Below, piece after piece: positions 1 to 7,443 of a stretch of 11,200 nucleotides of DNA (position 1 is its first letter; the number at the start of each line of letters is the position of its first letter). Under the pieces are notes generated by a model. That model worked only from the letters and a program-made list of their open reading frames with translations, did no database searches and had not been told where the DNA came from. Position numbers and translations under genes: made by a program. This DNA is from JBHIAG01 sp046758465 (GTDB lineage Bacteria; Acidobacteriota; Terriglobia; Acidiferrales; 2-02-FULL-67-57), in contig JBHIAG010000074.1 in assembly GCA_046758465.1 (NCBI GenBank), positions 1 to 11,200 on the forward strand. The letters are read 5' to 3'.

Positions 1-505
1 TTTCGGTTGGGGCCGCGCCCGGCTCGGCGACGGGCCGCAACAACTTGGCCAGGCCGAAGTCGAGAATCTTCAGCCGCCCGTCGGGCGTCACCCGCAGGTT
101 GGCGGGCTTGAGGTCGCGATGCACCACCCCCGCGGCGTGCGCCGCCGCCAAGCCCTCGGCTAACTGCATCCCCAGCCGCGCTACCTCCTTCTCTGCTAAG
201 GCCCTCTGCGCCAACTTTTCGTCCAGCGACTCCCCGGCAATGTGCTCCATTACCAGGAAATCCACGCCGTCCTGGGTGTCGAAGTCGTGCACGGTTTCGA
301 TGTTGGGATGATTGAGCTTGGACAGCGCCAGGGCTTCCTTGCGGAAGCGTTTGCGGGCAGCTTCGTCGGCCAGCGCCCCGGCGGGCAGAACTTTCAGGGC
401 AACGTCGCGGTCGAGGCGGGTGTCATGCGCCCGATAGACTTCGCCCATGCCGCCCGCGCCGATTTTTTCCAGCACGCGATAATGGCCGAGCGTCTTGCCA
501 ATCAT
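1..505 (-). CDS. Ser/Thr protein kinase, N-terminal part (runs off the left edge)
   Basis: The minus strand reads an open frame from ATG at 505 to the window edge, 168 codons with no stop. It is a Hanks-type (PknB-like) kinase domain starting almost at residue 1. The Gly-rich loop is IGAGGMGEVY (residues 15-24), the VALK lysine is K38 and the probable alpha-C glutamate is E57. The catalytic loop is HRDLKPAN with D131, and the DFG aspartate is D149, so all visible catalytic residues are present. The rest of the kinase lobe and any C-terminal sensor, TPR or WD/TolB-like domain lie outside the window. The start leaves only about 8 residues before the conserved HYRVLEKIG segment, which is usual for this family. 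No strong ribosome site is visible. It is divergent from tilS with a spacer of about 100 bases. Substrate is unknown; the role is presumably signalling. Confidence 0.93.
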   Translation of the reverse strand, partial: MIGKTLGHYRVLEKIGAGGMGEVYRAHDTRLDRDVALKVLPAGALADEAARKRFRKEALALSKLNHPNIETVHDFDTQDGVDFLVMEHIAGESLDEKLAQRALAEKEVARLGMQLAEGLAAAHAAGVVHRDLKPANLRVTPDGRLKILDFGLAKLLRPVAEPGAAPTE

Positions 506-566
506 GGGCTCACACCCACCGAGCTCCCAGGTGGCTCCTGTAGTTTCGCAGCTTTGGCGGGCCGTG

Positions 567-575
567 TGCTAGAAT
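567..575 (+). promoter_or_regulatory. Candidate extended -10 promoter for tilS
   Basis: TGCTAGAAT matches an extended -10 (TGn followed by TAGAAT, 5 of 6 to TATAAT). No good -35 lies at normal spacing, which is tolerable for extended -10 promoters. It sits about 33 bases before the tilS ATG in the divergent kinase/tilS spacer. Inferred from sequence only. Confidence 0.4.
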
Positions 576-607
576 TTTTGTTTGTCCCCTGAGCGTGGGA
601 TGTGACG

Positions 608-2230
608 ATGAAGTTGGTAGATGCGGTTCTTGACACCATTCGGCGCCAGCGCATGCTGAAGGCTGGCGAGCGGGTGGCGGTGGCCTGCTCGGGCGGCGCC
701 GACTCGGTGGCGCTGCTGCTCCTCCTCGACGAGCTCAAGACTACCCTCGGCCTCCGCCTCGCGGTGGCGCACGTGAATCATCAACTCCGCGGCCCAGCCG
801 CCGCGGCCGATGAAGCCTTCGTGTGCGCGCTCGCCGGGCGCTTGGGAGTGGAGTTCATCACTGCGCGTGTTGACGTGGCTGCCCGCGCCCGGGCGGGAAA
901 TGTGAATTTGGAAGAGGCGGGCCGGCAGGCACGGCTGGAATTTTTTGCCGCGCTGTGCGCCGCCGGCAAAGCCGACGTGGTGGCGACGGCCCACACCCTG
1001 GACGACCAGGCGGAAACCGTGCTGGCGCGCTTGCTCCGGGGCACCGGCCTGGCGGGACTCGCCGCCATTCAGCCCGTCCTCGAACCCGGCCATAGACGCC
1101 CGGACGGCCATACGGCTCGTCTGGGGCGCCCGTCTGGGCGCATTGTGCGGCCGCTCATTGAGCTGCGCCGCGCCGACCTGCGTGTTTTTCTCCACCAGCG
1201 CAAGCAGGAGTGGCGCGAAGATGCGACGAACCTCGACCGCGCCCGGACGCGCAATCGCATCCGGCTGGAGCTCCTGCCGCAGCTTGAGCGCTTGAGTCCG
1301 GCTGTAGTGCACCACCTCACTCACTTAGCCACGCAGGCCCGGCAGGAAGAGCAGTTCTGGCAGGTCTTCATCGAGGAGCGCTTCCGCACCCTGGCTTGTT
1401 CCGAGTCCCGCCGGCCCGCCAGGGCGGGCTTGCGGGGTCGAGGGGCCCAGCACCACGCCGGCGCCTGGCGCATCGCCGCCAGCCAGTTGTGCGAACCGCT
1501 CGGCCACTTTTATTCGGGCGTCGGCGCCACGGCCCGCGACACGGAAGCCGTGCAACGCGCCGTCGCGCAGCGGCTGGTGCGGCGGCTGGTAGAAGCCGTC
1601 CGCGGCGACACGCGACGCCTCACCGGCGAGCACGTCGAGCAGGTGCTACGCCTGGCCCGGACAGGCCAGAGCGGTCAGCAGGTGGTGCTGCCCGGCCGGC
1701 CCCGTACCGGCAGGCGAGGGGCCCTGCGCGTCGAGCGCAGCTTTGATTGGCTGGTCTTCCATAGAGGAAGGCAACCGGAAGTCGCTGAAATCTCTGCGTC
1801 TTATAGCTATGAAGTCCCCGTGCCGGGCCGCGTGGACATCCCGGCCGCCGGCGAGCGCCTTGAATTCAAATTAGTTGCAGCGCGCGACCTCCAGCAGGGC
1901 TATAATAAAGGCCAGGGAACAGCGCTGGACGCCGACGTCCTGGGAGGCCTCGAGACGCGCGACGGCCAGACGCCGCGCTTGACGGTACGCAACTGGCGGC
2001 CCGGCGATCGCTACCAGCCGGCCGGCGCGGCGCGCCCCAAGAAGTTGAAGACACTGTTTCAGCGTGCGCGCCTACCCGTCGCCGAGCGAGCTGCCTACCC
2101 GGTGGTCGTGAGCGCTGACGCCATTGTGTGGACGCCGCACTTTGGCGTGGCCGCAGCCTGCGCGCTGGGGGAGCGGACGCGCACCGCGCTCCTGATTGTC
2201 GAAGAGCCGCTCCCGGAGAAGACGGGGTAG
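608..2230 (+). CDS. tilS: tRNA(Ile)-lysidine synthase TilS, with in-frame inserts
   Basis: TilS uses ATP to attach lysine to C34 of the CAU-anticodon tRNA-Ile, making lysidine so that the tRNA reads AUA. It acts in the cytoplasm. The N-terminal PP-loop is SGGADS at residues 28-33. It is followed by the family motif HTLDDQAETVLARLLRGTGLAGL, split here as HTLDDQAETV and LARLLRGTGLAGL, and by NRIRLELLPQL. The C-terminal TilS domain is recognisable in NWRPGDRYQP and KKLKTLFQ. ATG 608 is preferred over GTG 602 because GGGA at 597-600 gives a 7-base spacing. At 540 residues it is longer than usual (roughly 430-480). The excess is at least partly explained by three basic, palindrome-encoded segments near residues 158-177, 265-281 and 364-372, all outside the PP-loop. 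It overlaps hpt by one base (TAGTG), which suggests translational coupling. Confidence 0.95.
   Translation: MKLVDAVLDTIRRQRMLKAGERVAVACSGGADSVALLLLLDELKTTLGLRLAVAHVNHQLRGPAAAADEAFVCALAGRLGVEFITARVDVAARARAGNVNLEEAGRQARLEFFAALCAAGKADVVATAHTLDDQAETVLARLLRGTGLAGLAAIQPVLEPGHRRPDGHTARLGRPSGRIVRPLIELRRADLRVFLHQRKQEWREDATNLDRARTRNRIRLELLPQLERLSPAVVHHLTHLATQARQEEQFWQVFIEERFRTLACSESRRPARAGLRGRGAQHHAGAWRIAASQLCEPLGHFYSGVGATARDTEAVQRAVAQRLVRRLVEAVRGDTRRLTGEHVEQVLRLARTGQSGQQVVLPGRPRTGRRGALRVERSFDWLVFHRGRQPEVAEISASYSYEVPVPGRVDIPAAGERLEFKLVAARDLQQGYNKGQGTALDADVLGGLETRDGQTPRLTVRNWRPGDRYQPAGAARPKKLKTLFQRARLPVAERAAYPVVVSADAIVWTPHFGVAAACALGERTRTALLIVEEPLPEKTG
1085..1142 (+). repeat. Palindromic element inside tilS (insert 1)
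   Basis: This segment encodes a basic low-complexity stretch (GHRRPDGHTARLGRPSG) between LAAIQPVLE and IVRPLIELRRADL, where TilS proteins normally pass directly from one to the other. It contains a perfect hairpin, GCGCCC-GTCT-GGGCGC, at 1126-1141. The 12-mer GCCCGTCTGGGC (1128-1139) recurs at 11002-11013 after larB. TACGGCTCGTCTGGG at 1111-1125 is a second, diverged copy of the same core. Confidence 0.6.
1399..1447 (+). repeat. Palindromic element inside tilS (insert 2)
   Basis: It has the hairpin GCCCGCC-AG-GGCGGGC at 1414-1429, flanked by TTCCGAG on the left and GTCGAGGG on the right. Those flanks resemble the arms of the spacer element at 11037-11164 (CCCGAGC and GTCGAGGG). It encodes a basic stretch, SESRRPARAGLRGRGAQ (residues 265-281), unlike neighbouring TilS sequence. 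The relation to the spacer element is my alignment by eye. Confidence 0.5.
1697..1723 (+). repeat. Short palindrome-bounded insert in tilS (insert 3)
   Basis: Nine codons (RPRTGRRGA, residues 364-372) interrupt what otherwise reads as the standard TilS segment LPG-LRVERSFDWL. The insert is bounded by the inverted repeat GGCCCC (1698-1703) and GGGGCC (1718-1723), with a 14-base loop. Its length is a multiple of three, so the frame is kept. Confidence 0.4.
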
Positions 2231-2835
2231 TGCAGTTCAAGCCACTCTACAAAGCGGAGCAGATTGCCCGCCGCCTGCGCGCGCTGGGCAAAGAGATTAG
2301 CCGCGACTACGCCGGCGAACCCATCGATCTCATCGGCATCCTGGACAACTCGCTTGTCTTCTTCGCCGACCTCATGCGCCACATTGCTGCGCCCCTTCGC
2401 TGCCATTTCATCCACGCCGAATTCCGCGATGTCCGCGACCCCGCCGGCTACGAGCGCAGGGAAATTTTCTACACCCCGGAGTTTGACGCCGCCGGCAAAC
2501 ATGTCCTCGTGGTGGACGGTGTGCTCCAGTCCGGCGTCACCATGGACTTCTTGCTCAAACGCCTCAGTCTCAGCCACCCCAAGTCCCTCAAAACCGTGGT
2601 GCTGGTTGACAAACCGGTCGAGCGCAAGGTGCCCCTGGAGCCGGATTACTATGGCTTCCGGCTTGCATCTAATAAACTAGTGGTCGGCTACGGCCTGGCC
2701 TGGGACGGTTTGTACCGGAACCTGCCCTACGTGGCGGTGCCCGCCGGCAAGCCGGTGAGCCGCCGGCCGCGTGCCCGCCGGCGCGCTAGGCCCGCTACCC
2801 AGCCGGCCCGCAGGCGTAAGGCCAGGCGGCGGTGA
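2230..2835 (+). CDS. hpt: Hypoxanthine phosphoribosyltransferase family protein with degenerate active site and Arg-rich tail
   Basis: Type I phosphoribosyltransferase fold of the HPRT family. The family normally makes IMP or GMP from hypoxanthine or guanine and PRPP. Fold-level similarity is clear: ISRDYAGEPIDLIGIL, FFADLMRHI, DKPVERKVPLEPDYYGF, VGYGLAWDGLYRNLPYV. Several usually conserved catalytic positions differ. The LKGG loop reads LDNS (residues 38-41). The PRPP loop, normally EDxxDTG, reads DGVLQSG (96-102). The aspartate of GLDY is alanine in GLAW (A157). Residues 178-201 form a tail with 13 Arg and 1 Lys. The GTG at 2230 overlaps the tilS stop by one base, with GGAG at 2215-2218 as ribosome site; an upstream extension into tilS is not family-like. 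Length is 201 residues, near the family norm plus the tail. It may be a weak or altered enzyme or a regulatory protein. Family membership is sure; activity is not. Confidence 0.85.
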   Translation: MQFKPLYKAEQIARRLRALGKEISRDYAGEPIDLIGILDNSLVFFADLMRHIAAPLRCHFIHAEFRDVRDPAGYERREIFYTPEFDAAGKHVLVVDGVLQSGVTMDFLLKRLSLSHPKSLKTVVLVDKPVERKVPLEPDYYGFRLASNKLVVGYGLAWDGLYRNLPYVAVPAGKPVSRRPRARRRARPATQPARRRKARRR

Positions 2836-2845
2836 GGAGACTACG

Positions 2846-4756
<1,911 letters not shown>

Positions 4757-4782
4757 GTGTGTTGTGGGTACTGTTTGTAGTC

Positions 4783-4797
4783 AAGCCCCTGAGGCTT
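4783..4797 (+). promoter_or_regulatory. Hairpin covering the ribosome site of the zinc-knuckle gene
   Basis: AAGCC (4783-4787) can pair with GGCTT (4793-4797) around the loop CCTGA. The likely Shine-Dalgarno GAGG (4791-4794), 7 bases before ATG 4802, is partly inside the stem. It is short and may be chance. Confidence 0.22.
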
Positions 4798-4801
4798 CTC
4801 G

Positions 4802-5110
4802 ATGAGTAAAAAGGGAAAGCCCACCGCTCACCTCAGTTGCCCCCATTGTGGGGCCAAGCTCGTCATTGATCCGGAGCTGGTCGTCGTCCTCGACCACGAA
4901 CCCCCACCCAAACAGCCGACCATCGCCGACCTCGCCGAGGCCGCCAGCGGCTTGAAGGAACAAGCCCGCAAACGCGAGGAAAAGTTCGCCGACGAGTTTG
5001 CGGCTCAGAAGACGCGCAGCGACGTCTTGGCCCGAAAGTTCGAAGAGCAGTTCAAGAAAGCCAAAGACCAGCCCATTACCAAACCCCTGCGCGACTTCGA
5101 CCTCGACTAG
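4802..5110 (+). CDS. Small protein with one CPHC zinc knuckle and charged helical C-terminus
   Basis: 102 residues, family not recognised. It begins with a short basic leader and then CPHCGAKLVIDPE (C13, C16), a single CPxCG half of a zinc ribbon. No second Cys pair follows, so a mononuclear ribbon could form only with other ligands or by dimerisation. Residues 40-95 are strongly charged (KEQARKREEKFADEF, then VLARKFEEQFKKAKD) and predicted by eye to be helical, possibly a coiled coil. The end is acidic (DFDLD). The start has a good ribosome site, GAGG at 4791-4794. It lies between ftsH and folP and may be carried on the ftsH transcript; terminator-like hairpins follow it. No signal peptide or membrane helix is visible. 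It reads as a genuine gene: its codon use is like its neighbours', and no competing long frame is supported on either strand. Confidence 0.8.
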   Translation: MSKKGKPTAHLSCPHCGAKLVIDPELVVVLDHEPPPKQPTIADLAEAASGLKEQARKREEKFADEFAAQKTRSDVLARKFEEQFKKAKDQPITKPLRDFDLD

Positions 5111-5127
5111 CCACTGACCACCGCAGC

Positions 5128-5170
5128 GCGGAAGCCACGCGGCCCCGTGGCTTTTCGAGCTTCCGCTTTT
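5128..5170 (+). terminator. Nested rho-independent terminator-like hairpins
   Basis: The inner hairpin is a perfect 8-bp stem AAGCCACG/CGTGGCTT (5132-5139 with 5146-5153), a 6-base loop and TTTT at 5152-5155. The outer one is a perfect 8-bp stem GCGGAAGC/GCTTCCGC (5128-5135 with 5159-5166) followed by TTTT at 5167-5170. The two share bases 5132-5135, so the complete stems exclude each other. It would end the tilS/ftsH transcript before folP. The T-tracts are short. Confidence 0.6.
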
Positions 5171-5185
5171 CGCCTTCGCTAGACT

Positions 5186-5212
5186 CTGACAGCAGGCCTG
5201 CCGGCCTATAAT
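5186..5212 (+). promoter_or_regulatory. Candidate sigma-70-type promoter for folP
   Basis: -10 TATAAT (5207-5212) is a perfect consensus, rare in such GC-rich DNA. -35 CTGACA (5186-5191) matches 5 of 6. The spacing of 15 bases is short. Predicted start of transcription near 5219 leaves a leader of about 20 bases before the folP ATG. It lies directly after the terminator-like hairpins. Confidence 0.55.
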
Positions 5213-5238
5213 AGCCTCTCGGCTCGACGCATACACCG

Positions 5239-6099
5239 ATGCAGAGGCGGCGAAAGTTTGCATTGACCCTGCCGAGCACCGTGCTCGTTCTCGGCGAGCG
5301 CACACTGGTGATGGGAATCCTGAACGTCACCCCAGACTCGTTTTCCGATGGCGGGCGCTCTCTCGACCCTGACCGAGCGGCCGAGCACGCCCTCGCCCTC
5401 GAGCGCGCCGGAGCCGACCTGATTGACATCGGTGGCGAGTCCACCCGCCCGGGGGCCACCCCCATCCCGGTGCGGGAGGAGTTGCAGCGCATCGTGCCCG
5501 TGTTGAGGTGCCTGCGGCGCAAGCTGCGCATCCCCATCTCGGTGGACACCACGAAAGCCGAGGTGGCCGAGGCGGCCCTGGCCGCCGGTGCCGAGATGAT
5601 CAACGACATCAGCGGGCTGCGCTTTGACGCCCGCCTGGCCAAGCTCGCCAAGCGCCACCAGGTGCCCTTGATTGTTGCCCACAGCCGCGGTACTCCCAGG
5701 ACGATGCACAAGCTGCCGCCGGCGCGCAACATCCTGCGCGAGGTCCAGCGCGGCCTGGCCTGGTCAATCCAGAAAGCTACGGCAGCCTCCATGCGCCGCA
5801 GCCAGCTCGTCCTTGACCCGGGCATCGGCTTCGGCAAGACGATGACGCAGAACTTTGCGTTGCTGTTTCACCTGGAACGCCTGCACCGCTTTCGCTTGCC
5901 GCTCCTGGTTGGGACCTCGCGCAAGATGTTCATCGGCAAGGGGCTCGCCCACGCACCGCCTGAAAAGCGCCTGTGGGGGACGGCGGCGACCGTGGCCGCG
6001 GCCATCCTGCAGGGCGTCCATCTGGTGCGCGTGCACGATGTGGCTGCAATGGTCGAGGTAGCGTGCGTCACGGATGCGATTGTGCGGGCCGGGCGCTAG
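5239..6099 (+). CDS. folP: Dihydropteroate synthase
   Basis: Condenses p-aminobenzoate with 6-hydroxymethyl-dihydropterin diphosphate to dihydropteroate, a cytoplasmic step of folate synthesis and the sulfonamide target. TIM-barrel signature motifs are in order: GILNVTPDSFSDGG (26-39), DIGGESTRPG (63-72), SVDTTKAEV, INDISGL, DPGIGFGKT (from D193), GTSRKMF (K229) and RVHD (R264, H266). The usual MHMRGTP segment reads AHSRGTP, keeping the His and Arg. Length of 286 residues is normal. ATG 5239 is the only sensible start, although no Shine-Dalgarno is visible; with the promoter above, the leader would be very short. In Acidobacteriota and Deltaproteobacteria folP commonly precedes cdaA, as here. 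Confidence 0.97.
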   Translation: MQRRRKFALTLPSTVLVLGERTLVMGILNVTPDSFSDGGRSLDPDRAAEHALALERAGADLIDIGGESTRPGATPIPVREELQRIVPVLRCLRRKLRIPISVDTTKAEVAEAALAAGAEMINDISGLRFDARLAKLAKRHQVPLIVAHSRGTPRTMHKLPPARNILREVQRGLAWSIQKATAASMRRSQLVLDPGIGFGKTMTQNFALLFHLERLHRFRLPLLVGTSRKMFIGKGLAHAPPEKRLWGTAATVAAAILQGVHLVRVHDVAAMVEVACVTDAIVRAGR

Positions 6100-6122
6100 C
6101 GAGCGGGAAGGTAAGCTCCACC

Positions 6123-6152
6123 TTGCGCCAGCGCGCACGGGCACGGTATAAG
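6123..6152 (+). promoter_or_regulatory. Candidate promoter for cdaA-cdaR-glmM
   Basis: TTGCGC (6123-6128), 18 bases, then TATAAG (6147-6152), in the 100-base gap between folP and cdaA. It would give a leader of roughly 40 bases. It suggests the c-di-AMP module can be expressed apart from folP. Consensus match only. Confidence 0.4.
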
Positions 6153-6199
6153 GATCGGGGCGCGCGGGGTCGGCACAGCGATAGGTCGGGGTGGTTACG

Positions 6200-7000
6200 A
6201 TGGCACCTATGCTCGCAGGAATGCTGGTGGAATTTCCGCTGCCGACGTGGAGGGCGGTGCTTGACATCCTGCTCGTCGCGGCGGTGCTCTACTACTTCCT
6301 GAACCTGATCAAGGACACGCGGGCGTTTACAATGGTGCTCGCGGGCGCCGCGATCCTGCTGCTCTACTACCTGACCGGGTGGGCGCGGTTCGAGACGCTG
6401 CGCTGGTTGCTCGTGAACTTGCTGCCCTACTTCGTGTTCGCCTTGATTGTCGTCTACCAGGCGGAGATTCGCCGCGCGTTGGCGAGTACGCCGCGTTTGA
6501 TCGGGCTGATGGGCCGCTTCGGTTCGCCGGCTGCCGATCCCTATGACGACATTGTGCTCGCGTGCGGTTATTTCTCGCAGCACAGCACCGGGGCGCTGAT
6601 TGCGATTGAGGGCGACGTCAGCCTGCGCACCTACATCGAGAGCGGCATCGGGCTGGACGCCCAGTTGAGCTACGACCTGCTGGTGTCCATCTTCCGGCCC
6701 GAGTCCCCGCTGCACGACGGCGCGGTCATCGTGCGCAAGAACCGCCTGGCAGCGGCTTCCTGTTTTCTGCCGCTGTCGCTGAACCCGCTGCTTTCCGCGC
6801 AACTCGGCACCCGCCACCGCGCCGCCATCGGCGTGACTGAGGAGACCGACGCGCTCTGCGTTGTGGTCAGCGAGCAAACCAGAGCGATTGGGGTGATGCA
6901 GGGCGGTACGCTCGAATTGAACCTGACGCCTGAGCAGTTGCGGCAACGCCTGCGCGCACTGCTGCGCCGGCGGACACGTCCCCGCCTGCGGGTGAGCTAG
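6200..7000 (+). CDS. cdaA: Membrane diadenylate cyclase CdaA (DacA)
   Basis: Makes cyclic di-AMP from two ATP at the inner membrane. Three membrane helices lie at about residues 17-37, 43-62 and 66-86, followed by a cytoplasmic DAC domain. The active-site motifs are intact: LHDGAVIV with D173-G174-A175, and GTRHRAAIGVTEETDA with R205-H206-R207. The end (RRRTRPRLRVS) is basic. ATG 6200 is chosen because GGGGTGG (6188-6194) lies 5 bases upstream; GTG 6191 is an in-frame alternative that falls inside that ribosome site. Length of 266 residues matches the family (about 270). It is followed after 9 bases by cdaR, its usual membrane partner, and then by glmM. Confidence 0.96.
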   Translation: MAPMLAGMLVEFPLPTWRAVLDILLVAAVLYYFLNLIKDTRAFTMVLAGAAILLLYYLTGWARFETLRWLLVNLLPYFVFALIVVYQAEIRRALASTPRLIGLMGRFGSPAADPYDDIVLACGYFSQHSTGALIAIEGDVSLRTYIESGIGLDAQLSYDLLVSIFRPESPLHDGAVIVRKNRLAAASCFLPLSLNPLLSAQLGTRHRAAIGVTEETDALCVVVSEQTRAIGVMQGGTLELNLTPEQLRQRLRALLRRRTRPRLRVS

Positions 7001-7009
7001 GGGGGCGGG

Positions 7010-7393
7010 ATGAGCTGGCTACGGCAGTTGCTGCTGCACAACTGGTGGCTGAAGTTGCTGGCGCTGGCGCTGGCCTATGCGCTCTGGTGGGTGGTGATGC
7101 GGGGTCCGGTGGTGGAGATGGGGATGTGGGCGCCGCTGGAACTGCGGAACGTGCCTGTGGGGATGCAGGTAAGGGGTGAATTTCCTTCCCCGGTGTATCT
7201 CCACCTGCGCGGTCCGGAGAGGCGGTTGCACACCTTGGAGCCGGAAAAGCTAGGCGTGGTGGTGGACTTGAGCGAAGCCACGGCCGGCAACTACCAGTTC
7301 AAACTGGAGCGCGAGAACGTCGAGGTGCCGCCGGGGATCGAGGTGGTGCGCATCATCCCCGAGGAAGTCCGGCTGCAACTCGCCCGCCGCTGA
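7010..7393 (+). CDS. cdaR: CdaR-like protein with a single YbbR domain
   Basis: An N-terminal membrane anchor (about residues 12-30, WWLKLLALALAYALWWVVM) is followed by one YbbR-type beta domain of about 90 residues. That domain runs from LELRNVPVGMQVRGEFPSPV through YLHLRGPERRL to IIPEEVRLQLARR. In Firmicutes CdaR usually carries several YbbR repeats and modulates CdaA; this version, at 127 residues, has one. A GGGGG run at 7001-7005 serves as ribosome site for ATG 7010. Position between cdaA and glmM supports the assignment. The bulk of the protein should lie outside the cytoplasmic membrane. Confidence 0.87.
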   Translation: MSWLRQLLLHNWWLKLLALALAYALWWVVMRGPVVEMGMWAPLELRNVPVGMQVRGEFPSPVYLHLRGPERRLHTLEPEKLGVVVDLSEATAGNYQFKLERENVEVPPGIEVVRIIPEEVRLQLARR

Positions 7394-7417
7394 GCGACCC
7401 TCGCTTCACGGTTCGCG

Positions 7418-7436
7418 CCTGCTTGCCGCAGGCAAG
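7418..7436 (+). promoter_or_regulatory. Two mutually exclusive hairpins before glmM
   Basis: GCCTGC (7418-7423) can pair with GCAGGC (7428-7433). Alternatively CTTGCC (7422-7427) can pair with GGCAAG (7431-7436) around GCA. Both lie in the 50-base cdaR-glmM gap, just before the glmM ATG at 7444. It may be a remnant of a palindromic element or a small translation control. Confidence 0.3.
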
Positions 7437-7443
7437 TGGCAAG

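Noticed and set aside
45..592. Two overlapping plus-strand open frames at the left edge
   Set aside because: They are antisense to an intact kinase domain read on the minus strand.
569..1324. 251-codon minus-strand open frame opposite tilS
   Set aside because: Antisense shadow of the well-supported TilS N-terminal domain.
2128..2229. Upstream extension of hpt into tilS
   Set aside because: The 34 extra residues are an out-of-frame reading of the conserved TilS C-terminus; GTG 2230 gives the expected Hpt length.
2771..2845. Upstream extension of ftsH in the same frame, starting inside hpt
   Set aside because: The extra residues are not FtsH-like, and GTG 2846 has a strong GAGGAG ribosome site at the right spacing.
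6100..6199. Folded RNA or tRNA gene in the folP-cdaA gap
   Set aside because: No cloverleaf, anticodon arm or conserved T-loop is visible; only a candidate promoter is supported.
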